Below, in pieces: positions 1 to 7,890 of a stretch of DNA of 64,000 nucleotides. Within the stretch, counting starts at the first letter, position 1; every line of letters begins with the position of its first letter. Location of the stretch: contig WAOW01000005.1 of NCBI GenBank assembly GCA_015521085.1, forward strand, positions 248,001 to 312,000, written 5' to 3'. The notes below the pieces were generated by a model. It saw only the letters and a program-made list of their open reading frames with translations. It was not told where the DNA came from and searched no databases. Source of the stretch: Candidatus Thermodiscus eudorianus (GTDB lineage Archaea > Thermoproteota > Thermoprotei_A > Sulfolobales > Acidilobaceae). The translations under genes were made by a program, and so were the position numbers.

Positions 1-1
1 A

Positions 2-445
2 CATGCTGAGAGGCTTGGAGTGCCCCTGGTAAGGGGTAGGTATGGGGCGGATCCAGCTAGCGTCGCTCACGACGCTATAAGCTATTCCCGGGCTAGGGGG
101 TACCGTGTAGTCCTGGTTGATACTGCTGGTAGAATGCATGCTGATTATGATCTAATGGGCGAGTTGAAGAAGATAGTGAGGGTTTCCAAGCCCGACTACA
201 AGGTGCTGGTGGTTGACAGCCTGACGGGTAACGATGCTGTGGAGCAGGCTAGGAGGTTTAATGAGGCTGTTGGGGTCGACTTTGTCATACTCACGAAGAC
301 GGATGCAGACGTTAAGGGGGGTACTGCCGTGTCCGTAGCTGGCGTCATAGGAAAGCCCATAGCCTATCTCGGCATTGGCCAGGGCTATGGAGACCTAGTA
401 CGGTTTGATGCGAAAAAGTTTGTAAAGGATTTAGTGGGGGCCTAG
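2..445 (+). CDS. ftsY: Signal recognition particle receptor FtsY, C-terminal part (5' end outside window)
   Basis: This is the C-terminal part of the SRP receptor GTPase, which docks SRP-ribosome complexes at the membrane. The reading frame is open to the left edge, so the N-terminal helical domain and the P-loop lie outside the window; the GTG at 20 is internal. Visible are the GADPASVA segment, the G3 motif DTAGR at 119-133, the G4 motif TKTD, and the closing GIGQGYGDLVRFD stretch typical of FtsY. The last bases overlap the stop of the convergent CBS gene by 4 nt. The identification is secure; only the start is missing. Confidence 0.95.
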   Translation, partial: HAERLGVPLVRGRYGADPASVAHDAISYSRARGYRVVLVDTAGRMHADYDLMGELKKIVRVSKPDYKVLVVDSLTGNDAVEQARRFNEAVGVDFVILTKTDADVKGGTAVSVAGVIGKPIAYLGIGQGYGDLVRFDAKKFVKDLVGA

Positions 446-1305
446 TATTCCGCGATTACTGATACGAACTCGTGCTTGGTTAATAGTAGTTCTAACCTAC
501 CCTCCTCGTCCACTACGGGGAGCGCCCCTATGCCGTTTGCCACCATTATTCTAGCGGCTTCAGCGGCATCGATGTCCTTTGTGGTGGTTATGATGTCCTC
601 GCTCATGAGGTCTCTGGCTAGGGGGACTATGTACTCTCGTAGCGCTACTATCTTGTCCCTACCCATGTAGTCCCTTGACTTCACCTTCCTGTATCGGTCT
701 TTGCCTCGGGCGAGCCTGGATTCCAGGGGTATGCTGGCGAATGCCAGGTCCCTCTTAGTAATTATGCCGATTGGCTTGTTATCGTCGTCGACCACGACGA
801 CTTTACCGGCCGGATCGAGTGCTATAAGTCTAGCTACATGAAACACTGCGTGATAGGGATTCGCCACGGCGTAGGGTTCCCGAGCTAGATCGCCCACCAG
901 GAACTTCCCCTTGTAGATGTCTGCAAAAGCCCTAGTGAGGTCGGTCCTAGTTATTATGCCCTTGACAGCTCCATCATCTTCTACGACGGGCAATCCCCCG
1001 ATCTTATACTTCTTCATCAGTTGAGCGGCATACTTGATGGATTTCCTCGGCGTAACCACCTTGGGGTCTCTGGTCATTACATCAGAGGCCGTGAGCGTGT
1101 TGATGGGCCTGCTAGGGTATCGGCTTAGGAGGGCGTTGACTAGGTCGGATACAGTTATTATACCGACCGGCTTATCGTTCTCGTCTGCGACAATTATCCT
1201 ACCGATACCGTGGCGTAGCATTAGGCGGCGTATGTGAGCTAGGTTCTCCCATGGGCGGACGACTACGACTTCCATGCTCATATATGATGAGATCCTAGGG
1301 GGCAA
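442..1305 (-). CDS. Four-CBS-motif protein, third gene of a CBS operon
   Basis: A soluble protein of 287 residues built from four consecutive CBS motifs (two Bateman modules), recognisable by repeats such as VGIITVSDLV, VKGIITRTDL and IGIITKRDLA and a last degenerate copy near the C-terminus. CBS pairs usually bind adenosine nucleotides or SAM; no catalytic domain is attached, so it probably acts as a sensor partner. The TTG at 1305 follows the preceding stop by 6 nt, and a GGTGAT ribosome binding site overlaps that stop; ATG codons at 1281 and 1275 are alternatives. It is the last of three tandem CBS genes. Its ligand and partner cannot be read from the sequence. Confidence 0.85.
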   Translation of the reverse strand: MPPRISSYMSMEVVVVRPWENLAHIRRLMLRHGIGRIIVADENDKPVGIITVSDLVNALLSRYPSRPINTLTASDVMTRDPKVVTPRKSIKYAAQLMKKYKIGGLPVVEDDGAVKGIITRTDLTRAFADIYKGKFLVGDLAREPYAVANPYHAVFHVARLIALDPAGKVVVVDDDNKPIGIITKRDLAFASIPLESRLARGKDRYRKVKSRDYMGRDKIVALREYIVPLARDLMSEDIITTTKDIDAAEAARIMVANGIGALPVVDEEGRLELLLTKHEFVSVIAEY

Positions 1306-1311
1306 ATTGCA

Positions 1312-2334
1312 TCACCATAATATAGCTGTTAACACGTCTCTCTCAGTCACGATACCGATAATGTCGTTATTATCATCAACAACGAGTAGACTACTCGTGT
1401 TATACTCCATCATCGAAGCCGCTGCATCGCCAGCATCAACGTTCTCGTTCACAGTATAGAAGCCCGGCGTCATTATCTCGTAGACGGGGATCTTCAATAC
1501 CTCCTCGATATCGACGCTGGAGAGCTCCTTAAACGCCGTGTGACCGCCGAAGAACCTGACATAGTCTTTCGCGGTGACGATCCCTTTAACCTCGTCTCCG
1601 GACTCGCTTACAACGGGTAGCCTCCTGAACCCGAATTTCACCATCTGCCTAGCGGCATCCATCAATGTATCCTCTATGTTTACGGTAACGATACTCCTAG
1701 TGGCTATCTGGCCCACCTTTACCCCCAGCTTCTTGCCAGCTATGTGTTTCACAATATCGTGCTCGGTCACAACGCCATATACACTCCCATCCTCGTATAC
1801 TACTGGTATGATCCCCACGCCGTTCTCTATCATTAACTGTATCACGCTGTCAAGGGCCTCGTCCCTTGTCACGAATATGGGCGTCGGGTTTGCTATCGAG
1901 CTAACATACTCGTCTCTCAAGGCAGAGTATATGTTCCTCTTGTGCCTCTCGACAACGATACTATAGTACTCGCCCCCGCCTAGATAATTGACTAGATCCA
2001 TGGCCGTCAGCAAACCCTTTAGCAACTGTCTAGCGGGATCGGCTACTATGAGTCCTCTAACGTTCTTCTCAGCAATTGTCTCGGCAGCCTCAAGTATGGT
2101 GGAGTTAGGCGCTATAGTCACGGGAGGCCGGGAGGCTGTTAAGGCTACCTCCCCCTCCCTGGGCGGAATCCATTGGCGCCAGTTTGGAGTTCCATCAGCC
2201 CTCAGCCACCGAATGCCTTCTGGCCTCACAATGATCCTTGTCTGGGGGACTGGCTTCCTCCTGACACGAGCCACAGACACCTTTTTAATAGGGGGTCTCC
2301 TCTCCCTCCTGGCTCCACGCACAGGTCTACTCAC
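1312..2334 (-). CDS. Four-CBS-motif protein with basic N-terminal extension
   Basis: 340 residues. The first 60 or so are rich in Arg, Lys and Pro (RRERRPP, RVRRKP) and precede four CBS motifs, each ending in the usual GxVTxxD pattern (LKGLLTAMDLV, VYGVVTEHDIV, VKGIVTAKDYV, IIGIVTERDVL). The basic tail is absent from the two neighbouring CBS proteins and could bind nucleic acid or another polyanion; that is inference. The GTG start at 2334 has a GGGAGGGG ribosome binding site and lies 2 nt after the upstream stop, so the two genes are translationally coupled. Family assignment is certain, function unknown. Confidence 0.85.
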   Translation of the reverse strand: MSRPVRGARRERRPPIKKVSVARVRRKPVPQTRIIVRPEGIRWLRADGTPNWRQWIPPREGEVALTASRPPVTIAPNSTILEAAETIAEKNVRGLIVADPARQLLKGLLTAMDLVNYLGGGEYYSIVVERHKRNIYSALRDEYVSSIANPTPIFVTRDEALDSVIQLMIENGVGIIPVVYEDGSVYGVVTEHDIVKHIAGKKLGVKVGQIATRSIVTVNIEDTLMDAARQMVKFGFRRLPVVSESGDEVKGIVTAKDYVRFFGGHTAFKELSSVDIEEVLKIPVYEIMTPGFYTVNENVDAGDAAASMMEYNTSSLLVVDDNNDIIGIVTERDVLTAILW

Positions 2335-2336
2335 TT

Positions 2337-3182
2337 CTAATCCCCTCCCAACATAATCCTAACGATATCCTCGCGATCAACTATACCAGTGAGTCTCCTA
2401 GACGATTCCGATTCTACTATAGGTACCCTGCCGAAGCCCTTCTTAATCATTATCTCGGCAGCTTCAAAAACTTTAGACCATGGATAGAGGTAGACGACGC
2501 TGGTAGTCATAACCTCGCGAACCCTCGGGCCCTTCTGGGCTCCACTTGAAGACTCCAAATTAACCCTAGCACCAGCGACGAGCAAGTCGTACTGTGTTAC
2601 AATACCTACAAGCCTTCCTTTCTCATCGACAACTGGGAGTCCGGCATAATCTAGTTCGCGCATCTTCTCCCAGATACTCATTACAAAATCGTCAGCGCTA
2701 GCAGTCTCCAAGTCCTCCCGTGTCATGACTTCCTCAACACTCAAATTCTCCAAGGTGTCTGGATCCTCGTCCACCATGCTCTTTACCACGTGTTCTAGTC
2801 CGATATGGCCGACCAACCTCTCATTGTCTACGATTGGCGCATACCACTCGTCAGCCTTCAACATCAGCTCCACGCTATCAACGACTTTATCGCTCGGGCC
2901 TAGGATAACGGGAGGGTCCTCCATAACAGTCTCGACAATCGCATTACTCTTAGCACTCGTTATAGCCAGTATATCGGCACGCGTTATTCTACCCAAGAGC
3001 CTCCCAGTCCGCTCCTCTAGCACGTATGCGACCCGCGCCCTTGTAGATCGGAAGAGTGCCCGCGCCCTAGTCAGGGGATCCCTCGGATGGACCGTCACGG
3101 GAGAGGCGTCCATAAGCTCGACTACAAGCTTCTTCCGGGTTCCGGGGAAAAGATCTCTTGTCACGGGGATGCGCCCCACCAA
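2337..3182 (-). CDS. Four-CBS-motif protein, first gene of the CBS operon
   Basis: 281 residues with four CBS motifs (LLGRITRADIL, LVGHIGLEHVV, LVGIVTQYDLL, LTGIVDREDIV), spaced as two Bateman modules with no additional domain. A TATA-like box on the minus strand at 3205-3213 would place transcription initiation near 3184, almost at the TTG/GTG start codons (3182/3179), so the mRNA is probably leaderless. This gene heads an operon of three CBS proteins totalling about twelve CBS motifs. Bound nucleotide and target enzyme are unknown; a hetero-oligomeric sensor assembly is one possibility. Confidence 0.85.
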   Translation of the reverse strand: MVGRIPVTRDLFPGTRKKLVVELMDASPVTVHPRDPLTRARALFRSTRARVAYVLEERTGRLLGRITRADILAITSAKSNAIVETVMEDPPVILGPSDKVVDSVELMLKADEWYAPIVDNERLVGHIGLEHVVKSMVDEDPDTLENLSVEEVMTREDLETASADDFVMSIWEKMRELDYAGLPVVDEKGRLVGIVTQYDLLVAGARVNLESSSGAQKGPRVREVMTTSVVYLYPWSKVFEAAEIMIKKGFGRVPIVESESSRRLTGIVDREDIVRIMLGGD

Positions 3183-3204
3183 GTATAACTATGTTGGCAG
3201 GATG

Positions 3205-3213
3205 TTTATAAGG
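3205..3213 (-). promoter_or_regulatory. TATA box of the three-gene CBS operon
   Basis: CCTTATAAA on the minus strand, centred about 25 bp before the first codon of the 281-residue CBS gene. The spacing fits an archaeal core promoter giving a leaderless transcript. It lies between the arms of a 7-bp inverted repeat (AACTATG near 3188, CATAGTT near 3221), which may or may not matter. Confidence 0.5.
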
Positions 3214-3300
3214 TTATATTCATAGTTTTTCCATTAACCTCAATATGGACTCAACCCGAATTCCCAATCAACCCTCCAGCGAACACGCCTCAAGGACACC

Positions 3301-4062
3301 CTACCGTATTAGAAGGACGCCGGGCGTACCCCTAGAAGGCCGAAGGATCCTGTAACCTAGTAGCCTCGAAGCACGCCATATGATCTCCCTAGCGATGTGA
3401 AGCTTCTCCTCTTTAGCTCTAGCACTACATAAAGCCTTGCCCACGCACCTAGCGTGGTTAAAATCGAACCCCAATAGAGCGATTGCACCAGCGTCCATAT
3501 ACATTGAGAAGACGGCTAGTCTATCGCCGTCCGTGAACCCTCCGATACCGAGCACTGGCCAAAGGCAAGCAACTTGGCTTGTGAATACAATCCCCTCGTC
3601 TCGGAGAACCCGGTCAAGTACTCCATTATTAGACAACAGCATCGTGTTATCGCCGTGAACGTGTACAAGCCAATACATTGAAGCATCCCTAGGATGGATA
3701 CTGGCCTTATCCAACGAGTCTAAATCGCCTGTCAGGACGTCGACCCCGTATGGTAGACTCGTTACTTGCTCAACCCCGATAACCACATCGCAATCGTTAA
3801 GGCCATCGCCCTCGAAGAGGGGGCCTAAAACGCACACCCTCCTACCCGGTATATTTGATACCGCCCATTGGAGAAAGCCGCATGTGCTGGATGGCACCGC
3901 GTAGCGGGCCGCCAGCTCGGCTGCCTCGATCTCCCTCCTGCGCGGTAACCTAAGTCTCTTCTCAGCGATGTCAATGTATAATCCCCTTGCTGGTGCGAGC
4001 TTTCTACAGACCCCCTCGTATAACTTGCAGTAGTCTCCTCGCAACGTTATCAATGTTGCCAC
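3301..4062 (-). CDS. mptE: Archaeal 6-hydroxymethyl-7,8-dihydropterin pyrophosphokinase (MptE, DUF115)
   Basis: Likely transfers pyrophosphate from ATP to 6-hydroxymethyldihydropterin in archaeal pterin biosynthesis. The signs are the DUF115 pattern in the middle and C-terminal half: TGDLDSLD, then VHVHGDN, then GGFTDGDR, which form the metal and ATP site in this family. At 253 residues it is about the usual length. It overlaps the upstream 182-residue gene by 59 nt, unusually long for a same-strand pair, so the true start may be further in; I kept the ATG at 4062. A PTPS-fold protein 2 kb away could belong to the same pathway. Confidence 0.8.
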   Translation of the reverse strand: MATLITLRGDYCKLYEGVCRKLAPARGLYIDIAEKRLRLPRRREIEAAELAARYAVPSSTCGFLQWAVSNIPGRRVCVLGPLFEGDGLNDCDVVIGVEQVTSLPYGVDVLTGDLDSLDKASIHPRDASMYWLVHVHGDNTMLLSNNGVLDRVLRDEGIVFTSQVACLWPVLGIGGFTDGDRLAVFSMYMDAGAIALLGFDFNHARCVGKALCSARAKEEKLHIAREIIWRASRLLGYRILRPSRGTPGVLLIR

Positions 4063-4552
4063 CGCCAGGGATGGATCGCTCTATACAGCGTAGCAAGTAG
4101 TCTAGCACGCCCCAGTCCGGTTCTATGACGTGGGCCCTCACCCTGCTATAAATTATGAGGAGCTCTACCAGGCATCCATAGCCCCTATTGTAGCCCCTCC
4201 AGGGAGCGATACTAATGGGCCTCAGCCTATCGCATTCGTAGAGGACGTACTCGGGGGCTTCTCCAACCCGAACAGGACTACAGGTAAACACACTACCCAG
4301 TCCGGCTAAAGCATCCAGGTCACGGAGCTCCTTCCTACGCTCTAAGCTATGCATGATGCTCTCGTAAAACACGAGGGGGTCGATGGGTGCTAGGAGGAGG
4401 AGGCAGCCCCCCACGTTCTTCTCTTCTCCACTCATTGGGTCCTTGTATATCTTGAAGAAGTAGGGTCCCTCCCCTAGAATACCTAGGGGCATTGAGTAGC
4501 TGGCGTCACAAGACACCATAACAAACTCCCTGTACATCCACGCTTGGGTCAT
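4004..4552 (-). CDS. Hypothetical protein coupled to mptE
   Basis: 182 residues, no family recognised. Visible features are an N-terminal segment with Gly/Pro turns (LGILGEGPYFFKIY), a hydrophobic stretch GGCLLLLAPIDPLVFYE, and five cysteines spread through the chain with no metal-binding spacing. No signal peptide or clear membrane helix. It precedes mptE on the same strand and overlaps it by 59 nt, so the two are co-transcribed and perhaps functionally linked to pterin metabolism. The coding potential is good: the frame is long, base composition matches its neighbours, and it has no better competitor on the other strand. Confidence 0.6.
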   Translation of the reverse strand: MTQAWMYREFVMVSCDASYSMPLGILGEGPYFFKIYKDPMSGEEKNVGGCLLLLAPIDPLVFYESIMHSLERRKELRDLDALAGLGSVFTCSPVRVGEAPEYVLYECDRLRPISIAPWRGYNRGYGCLVELLIIYSRVRAHVIEPDWGVLDYLLRCIERSIPGGGNIDNVARRLLQVIRGGL

Positions 4553-4616
4553 GCTTATTTCCCTCGGCTACGAGGCATACAAGAGAGGCCTGTGAGGTCC
4601 TCTGCCGCTGCTGAGG

Positions 4617-4635
4617 GACCCCCGCGCCGGGGGTC
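4617..4635 (-). terminator. Strong GC hairpin downstream of the htpX operon
   Basis: GACCCCCG and CGGGGGTC form a perfect 8-bp inverted repeat with a 3-nt loop, 9 nt beyond the stop of the 76-residue membrane protein. A weaker inverted repeat (AGAGG/CCTCT) follows on the minus strand near 4591-4610. There is no T-run, so it may block 3' degradation rather than act as a terminator. Confidence 0.4.
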
Positions 4636-4644
4636 TAGGTGAGG

Positions 4645-4875
4645 TCAGCGAACCCCTGACCGAGGCCTTTCAGCGCGTTCCGCTATTATCCAGGTTCTAA
4701 CCAGCGTAACGGATGCGCTGACCAGGGATAATCCTAGTATCGCTGCTAGTAGGCTAGCGGCCACGCGGGGAGGGTCTCCTGTGATCAGTGACATGCTGTT
4801 TAGGAGGAAGTATATGCCTGTGGCGAGGAGTAGTAACGCGATAACCGCAGTCATTACCTGTTTGGCCCTACTCAA
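4645..4875 (-). CDS. Small two-helix membrane protein
   Basis: 76 residues with two predicted membrane helices: VMTAVIALLLLATGIYFLL near residues 7-25 and a second around residues 39-60, followed by a short basic tail ending RAERPRSGVR. It lies 8 nt after htpX on the same strand, so the two form an operon. It may assist or be a substrate of the membrane protease, but nothing in the sequence proves it. No family recognised. Confidence 0.6.
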   Translation of the reverse strand: MSRAKQVMTAVIALLLLATGIYFLLNSMSLITGDPPRVAASLLAAILGLSLVSASVTLVRTWIIAERAERPRSGVR

Positions 4876-4883
4876 CTAGTGTA

Positions 4884-5954
4884 TCACCCGCCATAGAGGG
4901 ATAGTCTGTCGAGGAAGCGCAGTCTCTTCGAGATCGGCGGGTGGGTAGAGAACAGCTCCATTAGGGGGCTCTCCTCCTCGTGCTTCAGCGTCTCCACGAG
5001 GTCATCTATATCAACTAGCATACCGCCGCTCACTTCCACTAATGGGGCTACTATGAAGAGCGGGGCTGCGAACGACGATTTAACAGCCTCTACAGGGCTT
5101 CTCTTGACTGCAATGTAGATTTTGGCTAGGGCCCTTTGAAGGGACCTCGGCCGGCCTGTAGTCAAGGCAGAGTGTGCATCGGCATAATACTCCCTCAACC
5201 GGTTGAAGTGTGCTATGAGGAACCGGAAGACTATGCTTAGAGCTAACAGTGCGGCTCCAATAGCCGCCAGTATAAGGGGGTTGCCCTCCTCACGCCTCCT
5301 GTCGCCGCCACCTAGTAGGCCCGTGAATATGAGTATTCTCCCCATGAAGTATACCACTAGGGGGATTATGCTTAAGGCCAGGATCCAGCTCACGTCACGG
5401 TGTTTGAGGTGGCCTATCTCGTGGGCGGCGACCGCCTCCACCTCGTCCTCGCTCAACAGTTCCAGGAGGCCCCTGGTGAATGCAACATACTTGCCTGCGA
5501 GTGGGCTGCTGTAGGCGAAGGCGTTTGGCATTCTGAGATCAGCTATCCTAACCTTCACCCCTCCTATGCCACTCCTCTCCGCCACTCTACCGACAATAGT
5601 CTCAAGGATCTTCTCATTATAGGTGGCGGGCTCCCGGGTCCTATAGAGGACGTTTATCAGCCAGGGCGATATCAGCCACTGTAAGACCACGAGGCCGGCT
5701 GATAGGATCATTGCTCCTATTACGAGCTGGTCCCCAACGGCTCCAAGATACTTCGCTATCCCGATTATCAAGGCGAAGTAGGCTACTACGGTGACGAGTG
5801 CTGTTAAAGCCATGCTACCCTTGAGTGCGGCGAGGCTCGTCGGCGTGTTCCCCACGAGTCTATTGGCGTTTAGAGCTAGTAGCCCCATTACCCCAGCCAC
5901 TACTAGGCTCTCGATCAGCAGTAGCCACCAGTATGCGAATATCCATGCGAACAT
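4884..5954 (-). CDS. htpX: HtpX-like membrane zinc metalloprotease (M48)
   Basis: 356 residues. Two N-terminal membrane helices, then the M48 catalytic domain with the zinc motif AAHEIGHLKHRD (HExxH) facing the cytoplasm, two further hydrophobic segments, a distal FLIAHFNRLREYYADAHSA segment supplying the third ligand, and the C-terminal STHPPISKRLRFL block. This is the archaeal HtpX arrangement, a quality-control protease for membrane proteins. It is followed after 8 nt by a small membrane protein gene and preceded on the same strand by a PTPS-like gene 12 nt away, suggesting a three-gene unit. Identification is firm; substrates are unknown. Confidence 0.9.
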   Translation of the reverse strand: MFAWIFAYWWLLLIESLVVAGVMGLLALNANRLVGNTPTSLAALKGSMALTALVTVVAYFALIIGIAKYLGAVGDQLVIGAMILSAGLVVLQWLISPWLINVLYRTREPATYNEKILETIVGRVAERSGIGGVKVRIADLRMPNAFAYSSPLAGKYVAFTRGLLELLSEDEVEAVAAHEIGHLKHRDVSWILALSIIPLVVYFMGRILIFTGLLGGGDRRREEGNPLILAAIGAALLALSIVFRFLIAHFNRLREYYADAHSALTTGRPRSLQRALAKIYIAVKRSPVEAVKSSFAAPLFIVAPLVEVSGGMLVDIDDLVETLKHEEESPLMELFSTHPPISKRLRFLDRLSLYGG

Positions 5955-5966
5955 CGCTTCCCCCCT

Positions 5967-6314
5967 TCATGCAAGCTCTCCGATCGAGACTATTATATCG
6001 CCATCCGGTATGCTCGCCTCGCACCAGGCGTCGAGCAACTCTATCTTTTCCTTACTAATAGATTCTCTTATACTATTTAATACATTAAATAAGAGATCTT
6101 CTATAAGTGCTCCATCGCCCAAGACATCGTCTAAAAGGGTATGATCGTATCGGGAGACAGTATCCCTAACAAGCCCGGAGAACCACGATATATCGACTAC
6201 ACTCCTAGTCTTAATGCAAACTCTAATCCACACGTCATGGCCATGAAGGGAGTACCCAAGCTTGCCAGCGCTTAACGCGATGCTCGCCACAGCCCTAGAG
6301 CAGTACACGGGCAT
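5967..6314 (-). CDS. 6-pyruvoyltetrahydropterin synthase-fold protein lacking usual ligands
   Basis: 115 residues with the PTPS/QueD pattern: LHGHDVWIRV (residues 23-32), VVDISWFSGLV, then YDHTLLDD. The family normally binds zinc with one N-terminal His plus the two His of HxH, and uses a Cys just before HxH. Here no His precedes H24, and the only early Cys is C5. The start is fixed: an in-frame stop lies just upstream with no other start between, and a GGTGGGCGAGG site precedes the ATG. It is therefore a divergent member, either with altered chemistry or inactive. A role near archaeal pterin synthesis (mptE is close) is possible but unproven. Confidence 0.65.
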   Translation of the reverse strand: MPVYCSRAVASIALSAGKLGYSLHGHDVWIRVCIKTRSVVDISWFSGLVRDTVSRYDHTLLDDVLGDGALIEDLLFNVLNSIRESISKEKIELLDAWCEASIPDGDIIVSIGELA

Positions 6315-6378
6315 CCTCGCCCACCGAGACTGATATTACACTAGATTCCCTAGGAAATGTATGAAACGGTGGCTGGCA

Positions 6379-6702
6379 ATGCCTGTTAACCAGGACTTGA
6401 TAAAAAAGAACGTGAGAGAGATCGGTAGAGGCGTAGTCATCCAGTTCTACGTGAAACCCGATTCCAACCGTACTACGCTAGTCGTGGAGGAAGACGAGCT
6501 AGTATTCTACACCGATGAACCGCCGGTGGGAGGCCGTGCAAACGCTAGCCTAATCAAGTTCCTGTCCAAGACACTACGTGTATCGCCTTCGAAGATACGT
6601 ATCGTCAAGGGGTCTAGAGACCGGTTGAAGATCGTCGAGGTAAACGATGTCACACTAGACGATGTCGTTAAGATGCTCTCAGAGGCAGCAGAGCCTTGGT
6701 GA
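6379..6702 (+). CDS. DUF167/YggU-family protein
   Basis: About 107 residues matching the DUF167 family: a strand IQFYVKPDS, then EDELVFYTDEPP, the family hallmark GGRANASLIKFLSK, and KIRIVKGSRDRLKIVEV. The fold is a small alpha/beta domain of unknown function found in all domains of life. I prefer the ATG at 6379, preceded by a GGTGG ribosome binding site at good spacing, over the ATG at 6361, which has none. The gene stands alone on the plus strand between two minus-strand genes; its stop is 2 nt from that of gcvT. Confidence 0.85.
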   Translation: MPVNQDLIKKNVREIGRGVVIQFYVKPDSNRTTLVVEEDELVFYTDEPPVGGRANASLIKFLSKTLRVSPSKIRIVKGSRDRLKIVEVNDVTLDDVVKMLSEAAEPW

Positions 6703-6704
6703 CC

Positions 6705-7823
6705 TCACCGCGGGATAAGAGGGAAATCCTGGATCTTGGCCTCTCCACTCCTCTTACCGCCACGCGCGACAATTGCCACCGGCTCGCCTAGTATGGCGTA
6801 GCGTGTATCGATGTAACCCATGCCGACCCCCCTCCCGATTACCGGGCTGAAGGTTCCACTGGTAACCCAGCCGACAGGGATCCCCTCGATCTCGATCGTG
6901 TAGCCATGCCTTGGAATAAACCGGGCGAACTTCTTCTTCATAACCAGCCCGACTCGAATCCACCTCACCCCCTCTCTCCTACAGGTTCTCAACATGGACT
7001 CGCCAACGTACCCGGTCTTCTTCCAGTCGATAGCTCCAAGCCCGTACCTCAGGCTTAAGGCGCAGGGATACCTAAGGGGGTCCTCTCCATACTCGTTGCC
7101 GCCGAGGACAAAGCCCATCTCGATCCTCAAAGAGTCCCTCGACGCGATGCCAACGGGCTTCACTCCCTTCTCTAGGAGCGCCTTGTAGAGCTTGACCGCC
7201 TCACTGTGTTCAATCCAGAACTCGAATCCGTCCTCCCCCGTCCATCCACTCCGGCTGGCCACGTATATCCTCGCCGGGCCGAGCTTGACGTCAACGAGGA
7301 ACTCTAGGGGCTTCAGCGATACCAGGTCAGATCCGCCGAGATCCTCCACTATAGCCGCGCTCCTAGGCCCCTGGAGGGCTAAGAGACTATACCTGCCCTG
7401 TAGATCCTCTACCTCCACCTCTAATCCATACTCCCTAGCCTTCTCGATAAAGTAGTGTTTCATCGCTTCTGCAACCGCCGCGTTGGGTACAACCAGCCAT
7501 TCATCATCGCTGACCCTGTAGAACATCTCGTCATCCTTCACTCTAGCGTATTCGTTCAGGGCCAGTGTTGGCCCGCTCATGAACCCTTCCTTTGTCTTGG
7601 ATAGCCTCTTGGTGAAGAGCCTCTCAAGCAGGTCAAGCGATCCTCCTCCCCGGATCCTCAGCCTGCCCATATGGCTGATATCGAATATGCCGACAGCCTC
7701 CCTTACACTAACGTGTTCTTCCAGCGCAGAGGTATAATACATGGGCACATTCCACCCGGCGAACTCGCCAAACGTGGCCCCAAGCTCTTCATGGAGACTT
7801 TTCAGGGGCAGGTCTCTAGCCAC
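6705..7823 (-). CDS. gcvT: Glycine cleavage system T protein (aminomethyltransferase)
   Basis: 372 residues, the usual length for GcvT. It transfers the methylene group from aminomethylated H-protein to tetrahydrofolate or tetrahydromethanopterin, releasing ammonia. Sequence signs: LPLKSLHEELGATFGEFAGWNVPMYY at the N-terminus (split here: AGWNVPMYY is the core), VGIFDISHMGRL, SGWTGEDGFEF, and the C-terminal VTSGTFSPVIGRGVGMGYI barrel. The GTG start at 7823 is preceded by a short intergenic gap. The other cleavage-system genes (gcvP, gcvH) are not in the window, so they must be elsewhere. Confidence 0.93.
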   Translation of the reverse strand: MARDLPLKSLHEELGATFGEFAGWNVPMYYTSALEEHVSVREAVGIFDISHMGRLRIRGGGSLDLLERLFTKRLSKTKEGFMSGPTLALNEYARVKDDEMFYRVSDDEWLVVPNAAVAEAMKHYFIEKAREYGLEVEVEDLQGRYSLLALQGPRSAAIVEDLGGSDLVSLKPLEFLVDVKLGPARIYVASRSGWTGEDGFEFWIEHSEAVKLYKALLEKGVKPVGIASRDSLRIEMGFVLGGNEYGEDPLRYPCALSLRYGLGAIDWKKTGYVGESMLRTCRREGVRWIRVGLVMKKKFARFIPRHGYTIEIEGIPVGWVTSGTFSPVIGRGVGMGYIDTRYAILGEPVAIVARGGKRSGEAKIQDFPLIPR

Positions 7824-7890
7824 CTAGGACTCACCGTTGGTAACGATTGTGGAGGAAAGCTTTAATCGTGTAATGATACTGCTTGTGCAA

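Noticed and set aside
3187-3226. AACTATG/CATAGTT inverted repeat flanking the CBS operon TATA box
   Set aside because: Arms of 7 bp in AT-rich DNA with 27 bp between are easily due to chance; not enough to call an operator.
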